Assembly: GCA_013396635.1 (NCBI GenBank)
Contig: WBMW01005313.1
Location: 1,119,996 to 1,183,995 of the forward strand
Reading direction: 5' to 3'
DNA length: 64,000 nucleotides
Source: Penelope pileata
Taxonomy: Eukaryota; Chordata; Aves; Galliformes; Cracidae
In this document: one piece after another, positions 50,986-63,600 of the stretch
How the letters are laid out: every line of letters starts with the position of its first letter
How positions within the stretch are numbered: position 1 is the first letter of the stretch
Made by a program: the position numbers and the translations under genes
Notes under the pieces: generated by a model
Databases searched by the model: none
What the model saw: only the letters and a program-made list of their open reading frames with translations
What the model was told of the DNA's origin: nothing

Positions 50986-53900
50986 TGATGAGAAACTGTG
51001 GTTCTGAAAAACTGATAATTAATAAACTTACTGACAAGCTCAGGCACCACACAAAAGACCTTTTCTTCACCTTTGGGCAGATAACTGTCCCATGTCTCTA
51101 GGACATCTCCCAAAAAAATTCCAGAGGCGTGCTTAGTCCTTAGATTATTTCCATCCCCAACTAACCATAATTAAAGCGGAATTTAATATTCTCTACAATA
51201 ATGTGCCTAACAGCCCAACTTGATATATATGAAGGAAACAATATCACTGTCTCCTCTACTAATAAATGTTCAAATTCTAGGATTTTTGGTCGTGGTTAAA
51301 GAGAAATATTCACAGTATAGCATTAATTGCATGTCTCTCAGGCATGGAATGCTGATATATTATGACTTTTTAAAAATATATGACAATAATATATTGCATA
51401 CGTTGCAGAAGAAAATTATGTCTTTACCTTGAAAATCTAGTTTTTCTGACATGCTGATGTAATTATTTTAGTGAAGAAAGAGGGCTGCAGAGAGAAAACC
51501 TGAAAAGATTTGAAGGTTAGAAATGTTGAACAAAAGGCTGAGGGTTTACTTTGCATGCAGATAAGTAATTCATCACAAATCCATAAACAAATTAGTAATG
51601 AACTAATGATATTGCTTAACAACTGTATTTTTGATTAACATAAATAATTTAAGTGAGTATTTCTTTAGTCATGCCAGTTTCTGCTATTATTTACTAGTCT
51701 TGTCATGGCTGCTCTTAGATCACATGCCCCTTATAAAACATTTCTCAATCTATTGCAAGGACCAGTTTGTTTTAATGCGCTCAGTTAACACTGCTAGAGC
51801 TATTAACAAGCTTATTAGCATAATCCATTGTGATATATCATTGTATAAAAGTTCAGCTGCACAACTGAATGGGACTGGGAAATGGCTTTGAAGATTTTAT
51901 GATACAATAACTATCCATTTGATAAGCAATTAAAAAGATACTCTGAGACACTAAGAGTGAAGACAATGGCAACATGAGGAAAAGAGGAGGGATTTGAGAG
52001 CAGAAGCTGCTGCCTGGTGTAGGAGCTGTGCAAGTGAGTTGTGTTGCCTCTGCTCCTTAGTCACAAATTGCACACAGATGCAGTGCTCTGAGGTGCCAGT
52101 AACAAGTTGGGTCTGATTTTGTCTTTCTAAGGAAGAAAAAAAAAAGCAGGTTAAGGCTCAATACCTGCTGCCAGCTCACCCATGATCAATTTCTCGACCT
52201 CTCAAAAGAACTTTTTAATAGACAGTGGAGCCTCTGATTTTATGCTGGCTTTTTACTTCTCTTAAATTCCAAATTCATTTTCTTAGCTGTATGCATTATC
52301 CTTAGTGAACTCCTGCAGAGAGAAACAGAATAAAGGTTACTGGACATATTATCACACATTACTGTTCAAAACTTTCTCTATATAATATGGTTGTATTGTG
52401 CTTTTATAAATGAACTTGCAGAGAAAAGAGTAGCATATTTATTGTGGAAAAGTAGCTTTTCAAGGTGTTGCTTTTTCTAATGTGCAATAGCTCTGATATG
52501 CTAATACTTCTGTTCTGCTCAGTCCTGATTCTCCAGAGATTGTTTGACCAAAATGTCTGTTGTCCATATAGTAGAAAATATTCATGATATCGTGCACTCA
52601 CACAGAATATTTCCACTGGTTTTACTCTAATATCTTACAGGCACCAATTAATTCTTCCTTCTGATGAAGAATGGAATGGCAGAATTGTTTCTGAAGGCAG
52701 CACAATCTAGTGGTTTCCACTAGATTGGAGATTTTGTTTCTAATCTTACAATCACTACTAGACTCTGTAGTCATGTGCAAAACACAGCACTTACCGAAGA
52801 CTCGGTTTCCCTGTTTTAAAACCTGATATCACAATATTGAGTTTTTCAGTGCCGTTTTACATTTTTGCATGAAAAGCATTTACAATTTTAATGAAAGGCA
52901 TTATATTGAATGTGCAATCCAAAAAAAAATATATATTAAATAATTAAATAATACCAAATCCAGTTCCATCAAGAGGTACTTTATAAATTTAGCTGTTTCA
53001 AATTTCATGCCTTTTTGAACAGTCTTAAAAGCTGTATGGCAACTGAAAGTGTACACATATTGAACCACTTCCTCATATGTAATTCGTTCTGCAAGCAGAT
53101 TTTCTGGAGGTGGACGCATGAAAAGGAGGCCTGGGAAAACAGGTCAGAGAGATGCTCCTGTCCACCACAGAGGCATGTGCAATCATGACCAATCATGATA
53201 ACAAGCTATTTCAGAATAATTTTTGCATTTGCTTTGCACTTGCCTTTCTAGGAGATACTTTTAATGCTGCTTCTATGGTTGAAAATCGTGATTTATGTGA
53301 GTGAAAAAGTAGACCAGAAATCAGCAGTTTTTTGTTAAAGACTTGTCTGTAGGTTGGTTGTCTGAGGACCAAGGGCTGTAATAAAGTGTTCTTTCCATCC
53401 ATTTGTGTACATTAGGCATATTTTCTCCTAAATTCAAAATTGATCATACTGGATGGAATGGTATTTTGCATTTGCTGTATATGGAGAACATAGAAGAGAA
53501 AAGAAAACATCACACAATGTAACAGATTTTAATAAGCTAAGGAACTGGCCACCAAAATTTATTGCTTTAGAACACTAAGCCTTATATATAACACTAATGT
53601 AGAAATCATGCTGTGCTAGCTAGAGGTGTGAGGTAATGCTTTTTAAAAAAGTATTAATTTGAGCAGAAGTCATGGGCCAAGGTCAGCATGGCCATTCCGA
53701 TCAGTGGAAACATCCATCTGGGAGCTCCCCAGGCATCAGCAGAAATTTGGGGTGGCTTTGACCTGGCAGGGTGGCTCCATGGCTGTTCTGCTCCTGATGG
53801 GCATGGTCAGAGTTGATGAAGGAAAGGGGAATGAGTTGAATCTTCTCCAGGTTCTGGTTATTGACGGCTCCTAGGAGAGCTCCTTAGAGCTGCTCAGAGG

Positions 53901-54272
53901 TTGATGAGGAGAGCTGGCCTGATGCTGTCCTGCTTGCATCACTTGCTGCACCAGTTCTGCATAACCCAAGAATAAGGAAACCACAACAGTGGAATAAAGC
54001 CACTTTTTTCCCCCATTTGAAGCCCTGCATCCTCTGAGGCTTGGTGATACCTGAGGACTCATGCATTACATACCTATTTCTTTAGCAAGAGATTGGGTGA
54101 TCTATAGGGTGTCATCATTTTAAAGTGGGTTTAAACTCAAAGCTGTGGGCTTCATTTGAGTGCAGTGTGAAGCATCATATACCTCCGGCTAAGGAACTGC
54201 AACTCATTTAACAGATAAATTGAGATGACAAAAATGGCACAATTTAAATATTAGTGATCAACAGTAACAGGG
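50986..54272. other. Unique AT-rich DNA, no gene recognised
   Basis: No interspersed repeat recognised. The patch 53660-54060 is GC-richer, with short frames on both strands and no domain. An (AT)-rich run lies near 52921-52950. Confidence 0.6.
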
Positions 54273-54298
54273 GAGAGAGAGAGAGAGAGAGAGAGAGA
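54273..54298 (+). repeat. (GA)13 dinucleotide microsatellite
   Basis: Thirteen uninterrupted GA units. Perfect dinucleotide arrays of this length are usually polymorphic between individuals. Confidence 0.95.
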
Positions 54299-54399
54299 AG
54301 GAAACCAGCTTCTTTTATTACAGCCATCTTAGCATTTCAACAACAGGTAGCACTATTACATATTCCCTTTCCACTTTAAAGCTCTTGTAATTTCCTTCC

Positions 54400-55620
54400 T
54401 CGTGTTGGGGCGATTTTATTCATTGTTTCCTTGCAGCAGTGATTGATGTTCTGAGCTGCTAATCTCTCTGAGTGATAACTATTTTCATGTAAGTCCATGA
54501 GTCTATGACACAGACTGCTCGGCCAGGGCTACTGCTGACTACTTATTTTGTGCCTCATTTACATTTCAATCTTGGCCTCATGAATGTAAAACCTAGGCTG
54601 CAAATTAATAACAGGAAGAATATTAGACTGCTCAAGAGTGGGGGAACAATGCAAATCCACCAGAGCACAAGGCTTTACCATTGTGTTCCGGGAGGGACTC
54701 ATTTATTGGCCGGCGGTGAATGACATTACAGAGAATGGCATATCCAGAGTGACACAAATTTATTTCTGTCCCCAGCGCTCCAGTATATTTTCATAGAATC
54801 AGGGGGCTATTTGTCTAGGGACAATTTAGTTTCCATGAAAAATTTAAATGGTTTCTGTGGAGATAGTGGAGTGAAATTTAATTTGTTTCTCATTTACTAC
54901 AGCAGGTATGAAAAGGAGAAAAATTGGATGTCTGATGGGCTGAAATTGGTGCTGTCCCTCCCCACTATCCCCAAAAGGCCTGTGGGCCTATATCATAGAG
55001 ATTGAGCAAGACTACCTCATCCCTCCCCTTAGAGAATGGTAACCTTAAACCAACTTACAGAAAACCTTTGGGGAGGCTGCCAATCACCCTGAAAACAACA
55101 TTTCCATCGATCCCCTGTCTGTGTGATTTATGGCTTCATTTTACGGTAATTGAGAATTAGTGAGAAGATTAGCAAGGCTCAACACTTCACCTTGATATGC
55201 ACACTAAGCACCGTAATTTGTCACTAAGGGATGTTGGACACTTTTTTAGTTACATGGGGTTCCCATCTAATTGAATTTGGGGATAACATGGAAATTAATT
55301 TGACACAGGAAAATTTTGAATACAGCCGTTTCCTTTATTGTAATGCACAATACTAGGCTGCATTCAGGGGCAGCTATATTGATCCTGATCACTTTCAATT
55401 GTGGCCAGCTGAAGGATGGAATACACTAAATCTTATTTAAGCTCATATGAAAGCAGTTCATCTGCAGCAATCTGTGGCAGATAAAGAATATTACCTTTCA
55501 TTTTGTCTGACTGCATCAAGATGAAGTTTTGAAAATTTACTTCTTGCAGCAAATATACCAAATGTCTAAAGTCAACAGTTACAATTCAATTACAGATCAG
55601 CTCTTGTGGGCTGTTTACAG
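54400..55620. promoter_or_regulatory. Candidate conserved non-coding (enhancer) block
   Basis: About 1.2 kb of complex unique sequence with no repeats and many homeodomain-type and other transcription-factor-like words. Examples are 'atttattggccggcggtgaa' near 54700, 'tttacggtaattgagaatta' near 55140 and 'ggaaattaatttgacacagg' near 55290. Two pieces stand out, about 54430-54910 and 55080-55560. No open frame exceeds 75 codons and none has a domain. By appearance this is the best candidate in the window for a deeply conserved developmental enhancer, but the call is untested. Confidence 0.3.
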
Positions 55621-57297
55621 GGTAATTTGCTACTTAGGCAGCAAATGAAAATACTAACTATACTTCCCATGCATAGAGAAGTTACAGCTCATGGAGAAGC
55701 CCCAAGGAAAGATGAAGGAAAAGGATTCTAAAGTTCTAGGTGATTTCAAGCACTACCCATTAGATTAGTCTTGTTATAGCTTGAGTGGTTTCATATACAG
55801 TCATTTTTTGTTTGTTGCTGAGACATCTTGTGGGAAGTTTATTTTGTCTTGGTTGCTCAGCATTGAAATCACAAAGATGGGACACTTTGTACAGCTCTTA
55901 GCATATCCAAGAGACACTCTACAACAGGACTTACCTCCATTTACATTTCCATTTTATTCCAGCTTTATTCCTTATAAACCACCTTTACACTGTACTTTAC
56001 CTGTCAAATAAGAACTTTGATTTCAGCAAACTGTTTAGAGATATTATTTCCTGAGAAAGGTTCTCCTTGCAGTGAGCAGGGGAAAAAGACCTTGATGCTG
56101 TATGCCAGAGGGTGTGTGACAGAGATATTTATGAACATCCTTTACTAGGCCATCTGGCATTTGTTTATATCAGTTTTAGTGATAATTGGCCTGAGATGAG
56201 CTGCAATCAAGGTATATTATTCATCACCTCTTATCATTCCATGATGGATTTTAGTCCAATTGCCATTGAATGACTGTTTGGAAAGACTTTGCAAAGGTTT
56301 AATAGTAATAGTTTAAAGTAATTTTTTCATCTCTGTTTAGTAGGCAGAGGTACGTATCACCTACTCTGAACAGTAAGGGCATTCCCCAGCACACAGGCAT
56401 CAAGAGATAGCACTTGACAGTCAGAGAGATATAGATGTGGTCTATATGTGATCTAACCTGGAGCTCTCAAGATGTGACCATACAACTTGGAAGAAAGGCT
56501 ATGCTGAAAGCTGTCTTCGTCTGAACGTCCTATTCCCTGGAATTACTGATGGCAAATGACAATTGTTGTCAACACTTTTACATCCCAGAGTACTTGGGAC
56601 TTCTATAGGCATGCTATTTGGTCTCAGGAGCTTACCTGTGAATTTTCTTCTGCAAATGATGTGTGGCAGTACTGCAAGAGGTCATACTGTTAAAAACTAC
56701 GTAGTCACATTTATTCATTTTATCACTGGAAAAGTTTTTCTTCAAACTACTAATCTGATGGCTCTTATGAATGTGCATACTGCCCATGCAGTTCTCTTAT
56801 CTCATTTTCATGGGTTGTTTTCACTAATGTGATACAAAAGGGTGCTAACATGACAGGAATGTCACTAATATAATAAGCTTAAAGGAATTTGGATCATGTT
56901 AGCCAGGGTTTGCTTTCACATTAGGATGCCTTCTGGACCATATTAGAGAAATAGAGCTCTCCAATACAATGAGAAACATATTAACATAATAAAAAACTTA
57001 CTAATACAATAAGATACCCATATATGATTTATAGGCCAAGTTATGGCATCTAGGAAAAAAATTAAACTTTTCTTCCTTTCTGAATGGCAAGCAATAAATC
57101 CTGGTGCTATAGTCTTACATGTTTTTGCGTCTTAAAAAAAAAAAGGATTGCTTTTACTCCAGAGAATAAATGGTTTCTTTTAATTTCCTACAAGTGTATT
57201 CACTTAAAGATCTGTCCATTCCAAGGCAAATTAGACAATTTGTTTTACTAACTTACAGTCCCATGCTGGGCTGGAAAGCTGTGGCCACTATCTTCCC
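55621..57297. other. Unique AT-rich DNA, no gene recognised
   Basis: No repeat or exon recognised. An A-run lies at about 57133-57144. Confidence 0.6.
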
Positions 57298-57540
57298 TAA
57301 AAAGGAGGGTGTGGGGGGGGGAAGGAAGGGAGGAAATGGGAGGAGAGAGGAGAGGAGAAAAGGAGAGGGGAGAAAAGGAGAGAAGAGAGGAGAGGAGAGG
57401 GGAGGGGAGGAGACGAAGAAAAATGTAGAGAAAGGCAAGAAGAAAGCAAGAAAGAACTAGAATCTGAAAGACTGAAAGCCTGAGAGAGAGAAAGAGGGAA
57501 AAAAAGAAAGTACGAAAGAAAATAAAAAAAATGAAAGAAG
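57298..57540 (+). repeat. Long polypurine (GGA/GAGA/GAAA)n tract
   Basis: About 240 bp with almost no pyrimidines on the plus strand. It includes a G8 run near 57314-57321 and GGAGA and GAAAA units, with the 13-mer GAGAAAAGGAGAG present twice. Tracts of this type can form intramolecular triplex (H-DNA) and often stall polymerases. The 114-codon minus frame and 96-codon plus frame here are composition artefacts. Confidence 0.92.
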
Positions 57541-58467
57541 TTGCAATATCATGCAGATGACTAATTTTGTTGGAAGTAAAAATTGTACTCAACGTCTGAA
57601 GTCATACTGCCTTAAACTCTGATCTCGTTAGCTTTTAGAAACTGAGGGTTATGTACAAATAGATCCAAACCAATTTTAGGTACCTACTTTCAAACTGACT
57701 GTCCTCAAAATCTTTAGTCTGCTGTTGTTCTAGGACTGTAAATGCCTCTATATCAGACACGCTGTGGTCCTGGACCATGTGTTTCCATGGGTGTTGAAAT
57801 TCTGTGCCTTGATCTCAACACCAGCAAGCATTTTGGTGTCCAAGCCCAACTAAAGCAGAAGAAATTGTAATTCTCTCTCATTTAGTTCCCTTGAGGTATA
57901 TGTTACAAGATTCAACTCTTAAAATGTGTTGATATTTCTTTCACTCTTTCTTTTGAAATACAGCTTTTTAAAGCAATTACCTAGTGGTCAGGACCTTCCC
58001 AGGAAGTGAGATTTCCAATTTGATTTCTGCCTTTGTCTGAAGAAATTCAATCCCAAATGCTCACCTTTTCAGAAGAATACCGTCTATTCTCTGCCTGTGT
58101 CTCCAGCCAAGTTGAATGCATTTTTCAGCCAAGAGAGTGCATACATGAGTATTTCTACCAGCTAGAGTGGAAATAGATAAATAGATAAGGAGAAAGGGGG
58201 GCCAATCTCTGTAAATTATTTCTATTTTCTGTACTAGTTCCATTATTTTGGTGTTCAGTTTTAAGAACAATAAAACGGTAGTTTATGAGTGTTTGTCCAG
58301 CTCCTCTATACAGCTTCTTTCATTGTAGTGTAACATTAATTACAGAGAGAGATATTTATTTAATTTGAATACCTACTTTGCCGTTTCTATTTTCTTTTTA
58401 ATTTCTATTACTCAAATTAAAATGGAAGTGATCAGTAGTACTTATGTTTTATTTGCATATTCAAAGG
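57541..58467. other. Unique AT-rich DNA, no gene recognised
   Basis: No recognised repeat or exon in this 0.9-kb stretch. Confidence 0.6.
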
Positions 58468-58697
58468 AATCATGGAATCATAAACTCATACAATGGTTTG
58501 GATTGGAAAGGGACCTTAAAGATCATCTAGCTTCACCCCATCTGCCATGGGCAGGGATACCTTTAACTAGATCGGATTGCCCAGATCCCCATCCAACCTG
58601 GCCTTGAACAGTTCCAGGGATGAGGCATCCACATCTTCTCTGGACAGCCTGTTCCAGTGCCTCACTACCCTCATGGTGAAGAAGAAATTTGCACCTA
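58468..58697 (-). mobile_element. CR1 LINE 3' end, antisense
   Basis: The plus strand shows 'aatcatggaatcataaactc', 'ggattggaaagggacctt', 'aaagatcatctag', 'ccatccaacctggccttgaa' and 'acagcctgttccagtgcctc', the reverse complement of the CR1 3' UTR and last codons of ORF2. CR1 similarity stops near 58697 and resumes near 58990, so this looks like the right part of one interrupted minus-strand copy. Confidence 0.93.
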
Positions 58698-58989
58698 TTC
58701 TGTTTACAGTGTCACAAGAGTGGCTATGAATTCTGGGAAAGAGTTTGAAATTCAGGGAAAGTATGGAAACGTCAGACCAGGATGGATATGCAGGATATGC
58801 AGGAGGTAATCATGGTCTCTAAGAAACCTTCTCTGAGGGCTTAAATTTGTATCATTATGAAAGGTGAAAATGGAATTCTTATAGACATATTAGTCTTCCA
58901 ACTACAAGCTCAAATGAGAACAGTAAAACTGGTGTATCTACCTGGCCTTTTCCCTAAAACATAGATGTGCGTTCTTGAGAATGACTTCA
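58698..58989. other. Non-CR1 DNA between two CR1 pieces
   Basis: About 290 bp that I cannot match to CR1. It contains a small duplication, GGATATGCA repeated near 58782-58800. It may be an insertion, or CR1 sequence decayed beyond recognition by eye. Confidence 0.45.
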
Positions 58990-59172
58990 GATTCCTAGCC
59001 ACCATCTTCACTCTGCCTCATGAGGAAGTTGCAGACAGCAATGATGATGTCACCCCTCTGAGTCCCCTCCTCTCTAAGCTGAACAAACCAAGAATCCTCA
59101 GGTGTTCCTCATAAGTCATGCCCTCCAGTCCTTTCACCATCTTTGTCGTTCTCCTTTGGTTCTGCTCCTCCT
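58990..59172 (-). mobile_element. CR1 LINE internal fragment, antisense
   Basis: The plus strand carries 'gatgatgtcacccctctgag', 'ctctaagctgaacaaacc', 'aggtgttcctcataagtcat' and 'ccagtcctttcaccatcttt' then 'gtcgttctcctttg', all antisense to the middle of the CR1 ORF2 end. In a normal CR1 this segment lies about 150-300 bp 5' of the part found at 58468-58697, which fits the order and strand here. Confidence 0.88.
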
Positions 59173-59352
59173 TCGCTTTTGTAGAAATTAGCTGTCATTA
59201 AAAACAACTCCACAACGCTAAACCAAAGAAATGAGCTAGAGACAATCTGTGGATCAGAATGAAAGAATAAAAGGTGCAGCAGCAAGAAGTAATGATAATT
59301 AGAAGGAAGAACAAAACTAACTTTAAATACCTTAGAGCTACATTGAAGATAA

Positions 59353-59438
59353 TGAAAAAAAAAACGAAAAAAAGAAAACCAGCCTTACAAAAAAACAAAA
59401 AACAAAAAAAAACGAAAGCAAAAAAAAAAAACCCAAAT
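59353..59438 (+). repeat. A-rich low-complexity tract
   Basis: About 85 bp of A-runs broken by single C or G (AAAAC and AAAG units). It could be the poly-A tail of an unrecognised retroposed sequence or a plain A-rich microsatellite. Confidence 0.85.
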
Positions 59439-60219
59439 AAAATGCTTTAAACAGAAGAAATATGTATTAGACACTCCTTAAATGTAATTATGGAATGGGC
59501 TGTAATTCATCATCATGAGCAGGAGTTTCGTTTGTCTATGCTAAAATGTGCAAAGGGCTGTATTTCTGCCCTCCTGCCCAAGAAGAAACACTCCTAGGAG
59601 GAACCTTGGTTTGAAAGTAGAAATTTTCTATGATACTTGAAAGGATTGGGTCCCTGTCTGTTTTGCTCCATTTCACTAGATAGGGCTTCCCTGCCTTTCC
59701 CATGCTCCAGCCTTGCAGTATTGCAAAGGCCTATCTGCCCTGGCTTCCCACACACACCTTGCTTCCCCAGGGGCACAAAGCGGGGGGAGTCTCAGCTGCT
59801 GTCCGCAACAGGCAAGCTGCAATGCTTTTAGTAACCTACTTTAAAGTGGTTGCTATTCTTCCCTCCCATGGCTATAAAAACAGTTGTCAGAGAAGCTGGA
59901 CTTAGCTTTGCTCAGAAGGAAAGGGAGTAGTAGAAAGGCAATGTCCTGGACAGTCTCTGTCTTCCTTTTCTGCTGTGAGGAACACAGGTCTGTTATCTCT
60001 TGGCTTTACTCGAGGAAAAAAAGCTAAAAAGACACATTGTCCCCTTTCAAAGGTTTTCTAAGTTGAGTAAGATACTTCAAGCAAGAGCTCAAATAATCAG
60101 TGCTTCCAATTCTTTGGATAAAGATAGGAGTTAGCTTGAGAACCTATTATTAAAGGTTAGTTTGTGATAAGTGTCTGGATAAAGAGCTATGTGAATTTGA
60201 AGAATGACTCAAGCCTAAA
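59439..60219. other. Unique DNA, no gene recognised
   Basis: No repeat recognised. Short overlapping frames at 59594-59905 occur on both strands, without domains. Confidence 0.6.
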
Positions 60220-60615
60220 AAACACTGAACATTTATACCTCTTGAGCTGACTTCCAGTGCTCCTCAGGTTCATGGCAGATGTTGCTGCTTTGTTTCCCTG
60301 TGCTCTGCACCCTGAAGTTCGCCAGGACTATAAAGCAACTGTGTGCTCGATGGGAGCAGACAGAGGGGGATGGGGCAGAGCAGCAGGAGAAAGCGTAGCT
60401 GAGAGACTGATAGAGACATCCTGACAGCTGCAATGGGTCATCAATAGATCCATCATGCCAGTAATTTGCAACAAATTTAACATACATCACTTTAGTCAGG
60501 CCACGCTGTATCTGTCTTGTCATGGCATCAGAGTGAATAACACTTAAATCGGGTGTCACTGCTGACCTTTCTGACCCTCGAATTGACACTGCTGTTTGAG
60601 CTTGGCCAAGCTGGC
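60220..60615. promoter_or_regulatory. Candidate conserved non-coding element
   Basis: About 400 bp of complex, non-repetitive sequence of higher GC than its flanks. It includes an E-box-like CAGCTG ('tgacagctgcaatgggtcat'), 'gccagtaatttgcaacaaat' and 'acttaaatcgggtgtcactg', and retains several CpGs. A 118-codon minus frame (60233-60589) spans it without a recognisable domain. Enhancer or other conserved element is the leading guess; a decayed exon or retrocopy is the alternative. Confidence 0.27.
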
Positions 60616-63600
60616 AGCAGATGTAGGGAAGATTAGTACAAAAGGGGGATGTGCACTAAAGGAGGACACAGCTTAACAATACAGCTTAACCAGGCAAACA
60701 AATGGGATCTCTGGATATTCTCCCAGTTCTGCTTTGCTTACTGAAAAGTGTTGGTATTTACTTAGACCTACTTCCAGCATTCTTTGGCCACAATTTTAAT
60801 TGAGTGCATTTTCTATTCTGATTAATTTTATATGTACGCATAAATGTATATGTACATGCATGTGTGTATTTAATAAAATTAGCAGACTACCAGGTGACCA
60901 CAATGGGGAAGTCCCTTTATATCCGTGTGGAAAACAAAAAGCAGTACAACTAAACTACCATCTTCAATTTTCGAAACATTAGACCCACTTTGAGACATGA
61001 GTGGCTGCTTTGGGTTTGTGGCTGCTCTCTGCATGCCAGTGCAAAACTAGCCTTACAGGAAAAGACCAAGACTCACAAAATGGTATGCCTCAGGAAGAGA
61101 GAAGGAGATCTTAAGAGGCTGTGATGCCTTGGGGCATAGTGAAAAACTATCCTAGACAATCCCAGGGAGAAGGAAAAGCCTCCCAGCAAGCACAGCTGGT
61201 CTGGAATTTGAGGAAATCTTCCTGTGACCTCAAATCAAGACTGATTTAACTGAGAGCATGTGAGCAGGACTCACCAGCCTTCTAGGTGACATATTTTTGT
61301 ACAGCTAAGGGAAGCTGTTCCCCCGTTTCCAATCTCAATGAATAGCTTCTACAGACTTCTGCAGTTGTTTCCACAGACTAGTATGGAAACGACTACAAAT
61401 CTGTTATGTCTCCATGATGCTGGTAACTAGACACCCTCCACAGCCAGGCAGAGCCAACAGAGTTTGCTCAGCACTTATTTTTGAATCAGCACATGATAGT
61501 ATTACACGACTTGTTTGCTTACCTGAAAGGTGTTTTAGGGCCATTCACTGTATGTGTGCGACTGGATGCTGGGTGGGCTTTTCGTCTTCAGTCATTCATT
61601 CTTTTAAACAAGCATGTGGTTATGGACTGAATTTGGATTTTTTTTTCTTGAAGTATTTTTGTTAAATGTGTGATTTTTAATTGATTAAAAAAATAGATTT
61701 TGCAAGGCAATAAAGGAAGAAACTGTCTTTTACAAAATTAATATATACAAATTGTAAAATAGCTTGTCTGTTTTTCCTGACAGTCTGCTTGATGTTTGAT
61801 ATCTTAGTTAAACTGATTTATCAGATCAGTAAATGTGCCTCAACTGGAAGAGTAAGAAGCTCTTTGGTTATTCTATATGCCCTATAATGCTCATATTTAA
61901 TGAGTATATGAAAATGGAAAATATAACAGATGACAGAAATATGAGAAAAATTAGGAAAGTTTAGAAAAATTACTGCCTTGTGTAACAGAGGACTTTTTTT
62001 TGCATTAGTGCTACTTTTTAGGGAAGGCTGGTTGAAAAGGTAGAAGTATCTTTTTGTTAGTCATCACAGACGCTATGTTCATCTAATTCTACTTGTCTTT
62101 ATCAATTTCTGAGTATGGGGCTGACACCTCAGACACCTGAAAAAACTTCCATCTATGCCATTGTGAGCATTTCTCCTGCCCTTCTTGTGATCAGAAACGG
62201 ATTTCAAAGAATTTGTGTTAAATGCTGTTATTCACAGCAAGTTTATAATATTCACAGTATCTTTAGAAGGAATGTTGTGTCAAAGTTAGTCATGTTTGTA
62301 TCCTTCTTGTAATTAAAAACTGAATTTGTGTACACTGTGTGAATTTCTGCATTGTTTAGATAGAGAGAGGCAAGAAATTGGAGGCAAGTCAACACCTAGC
62401 AGACCATGCTTCAGTCAAGATTCCCAGGATGGAAACACAATTGCATCAGGAAGGTGAAGACCTCTGCTCTGTTGCTTAGCTGTGCTGTGGTGTGCTGTGG
62501 AGGTGTGTCTCAGGGAAGCTGGAGGCCATGCAAAAGTGGGCTATGTGGCACAAGTAAGGGCATCCACACTGAGTTCATGACCATGTATGGACTGGGGTTT
62601 GCCCTGATAGGGAATCCTGGTTCTTGAATAAAGTGGCTCTATCCATTTTGCGTAAATATGTTCTCCCTTTCCTTCAACTTGCCCTTTAAAAAAAGTTTGT
62701 TTTATGATGATTTCTTTGGATTCTGCTTAGAACTGTTTCTTCCCTCATTAGTTTTGATGTGAAAAGAGAAATGAAAAGAATGTGTACGACAAAGGACCTT
62801 TGATGTGTATCTGTAACTATTCTGGGGACCACTGGTAGATCCAGCAAGGAGTCATGCTCTGGATCTGGAGGCAAGTCTGAGACTTTCTCTGGACTCTTGG
62901 TATAAGTTGCCCTTGGGAGTATATGGCAGCTGTTCAGGATACGAGGTCAGAGATAGCCAGAAAGCTTGCTAACCAGATGATCCCCTTGGGTGCTATTAGC
63001 TCCAGAACCTGGCCTAACTGAGCTGTGTGAGCGCAGCTCTCTGATTAATACTTTCTGACTGTGCCATCATCATATTTCTGTTACTGAGAGAGAAAGTATT
63101 CATTAAGTTAGCTGTGAATACCCCTAGGTTTGAATTATATCAACACCTGAATTTGTTTTTCTCCATGGAAAACCAAACTTGGACCTGGAAATTTGAAGTT
63201 CTAGGATGGGAATACTAGCAGAGCATCTCACAAATATTGTGATTTGCTTGCAGGATGGCCCCAATCTTTTTGCTTAGCTCAGTTCCATTACTGAAGAAAA
63301 GTACCCTTAAAAGACCATGAATCCCTCAAAATGTACTTCACAGAGCTTGCTGGCTATCAGGCAGTGGGGCATGCAGTCAGTCAGGGAGCATCTCCCAGAA
63401 GAAAATGATGGTGGTATGAAGCATTTCTAATCCCTGCACTGCACTCACATGGTACTACCTCAAAGAAGCTATTCAGTTTGGGAGGGAGGGTATGACAATA
63501 TTTTTATTTTTCATATGTGTTATTAAATAAAAAGTAACAAACTAAATGAGCTAGCTGTTGTGGTAGCCATACTCTTGGTGCTAAGGTAGGTAGGGTAGAG

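Noticed and set aside
50561..51070. 169-codon minus-strand frame with a hydrophobic, signal-like N terminus
   Set aside because: It runs through the complement of a purine-rich tract. Leu, Ser, Pro and Phe richness and lack of stops follow from base composition, and no domain is visible.
54273..54298. (GA)13 as a GAGA-factor regulatory site
   Set aside because: A perfect dinucleotide array is adequately explained as a microsatellite; no independent sign of regulation.
57248..57592. 114-codon minus and 96-codon plus frames
   Set aside because: Both are translations of the polypurine tract, giving only low-complexity Ser/Leu/Pro or Gly/Arg/Lys/Glu strings.
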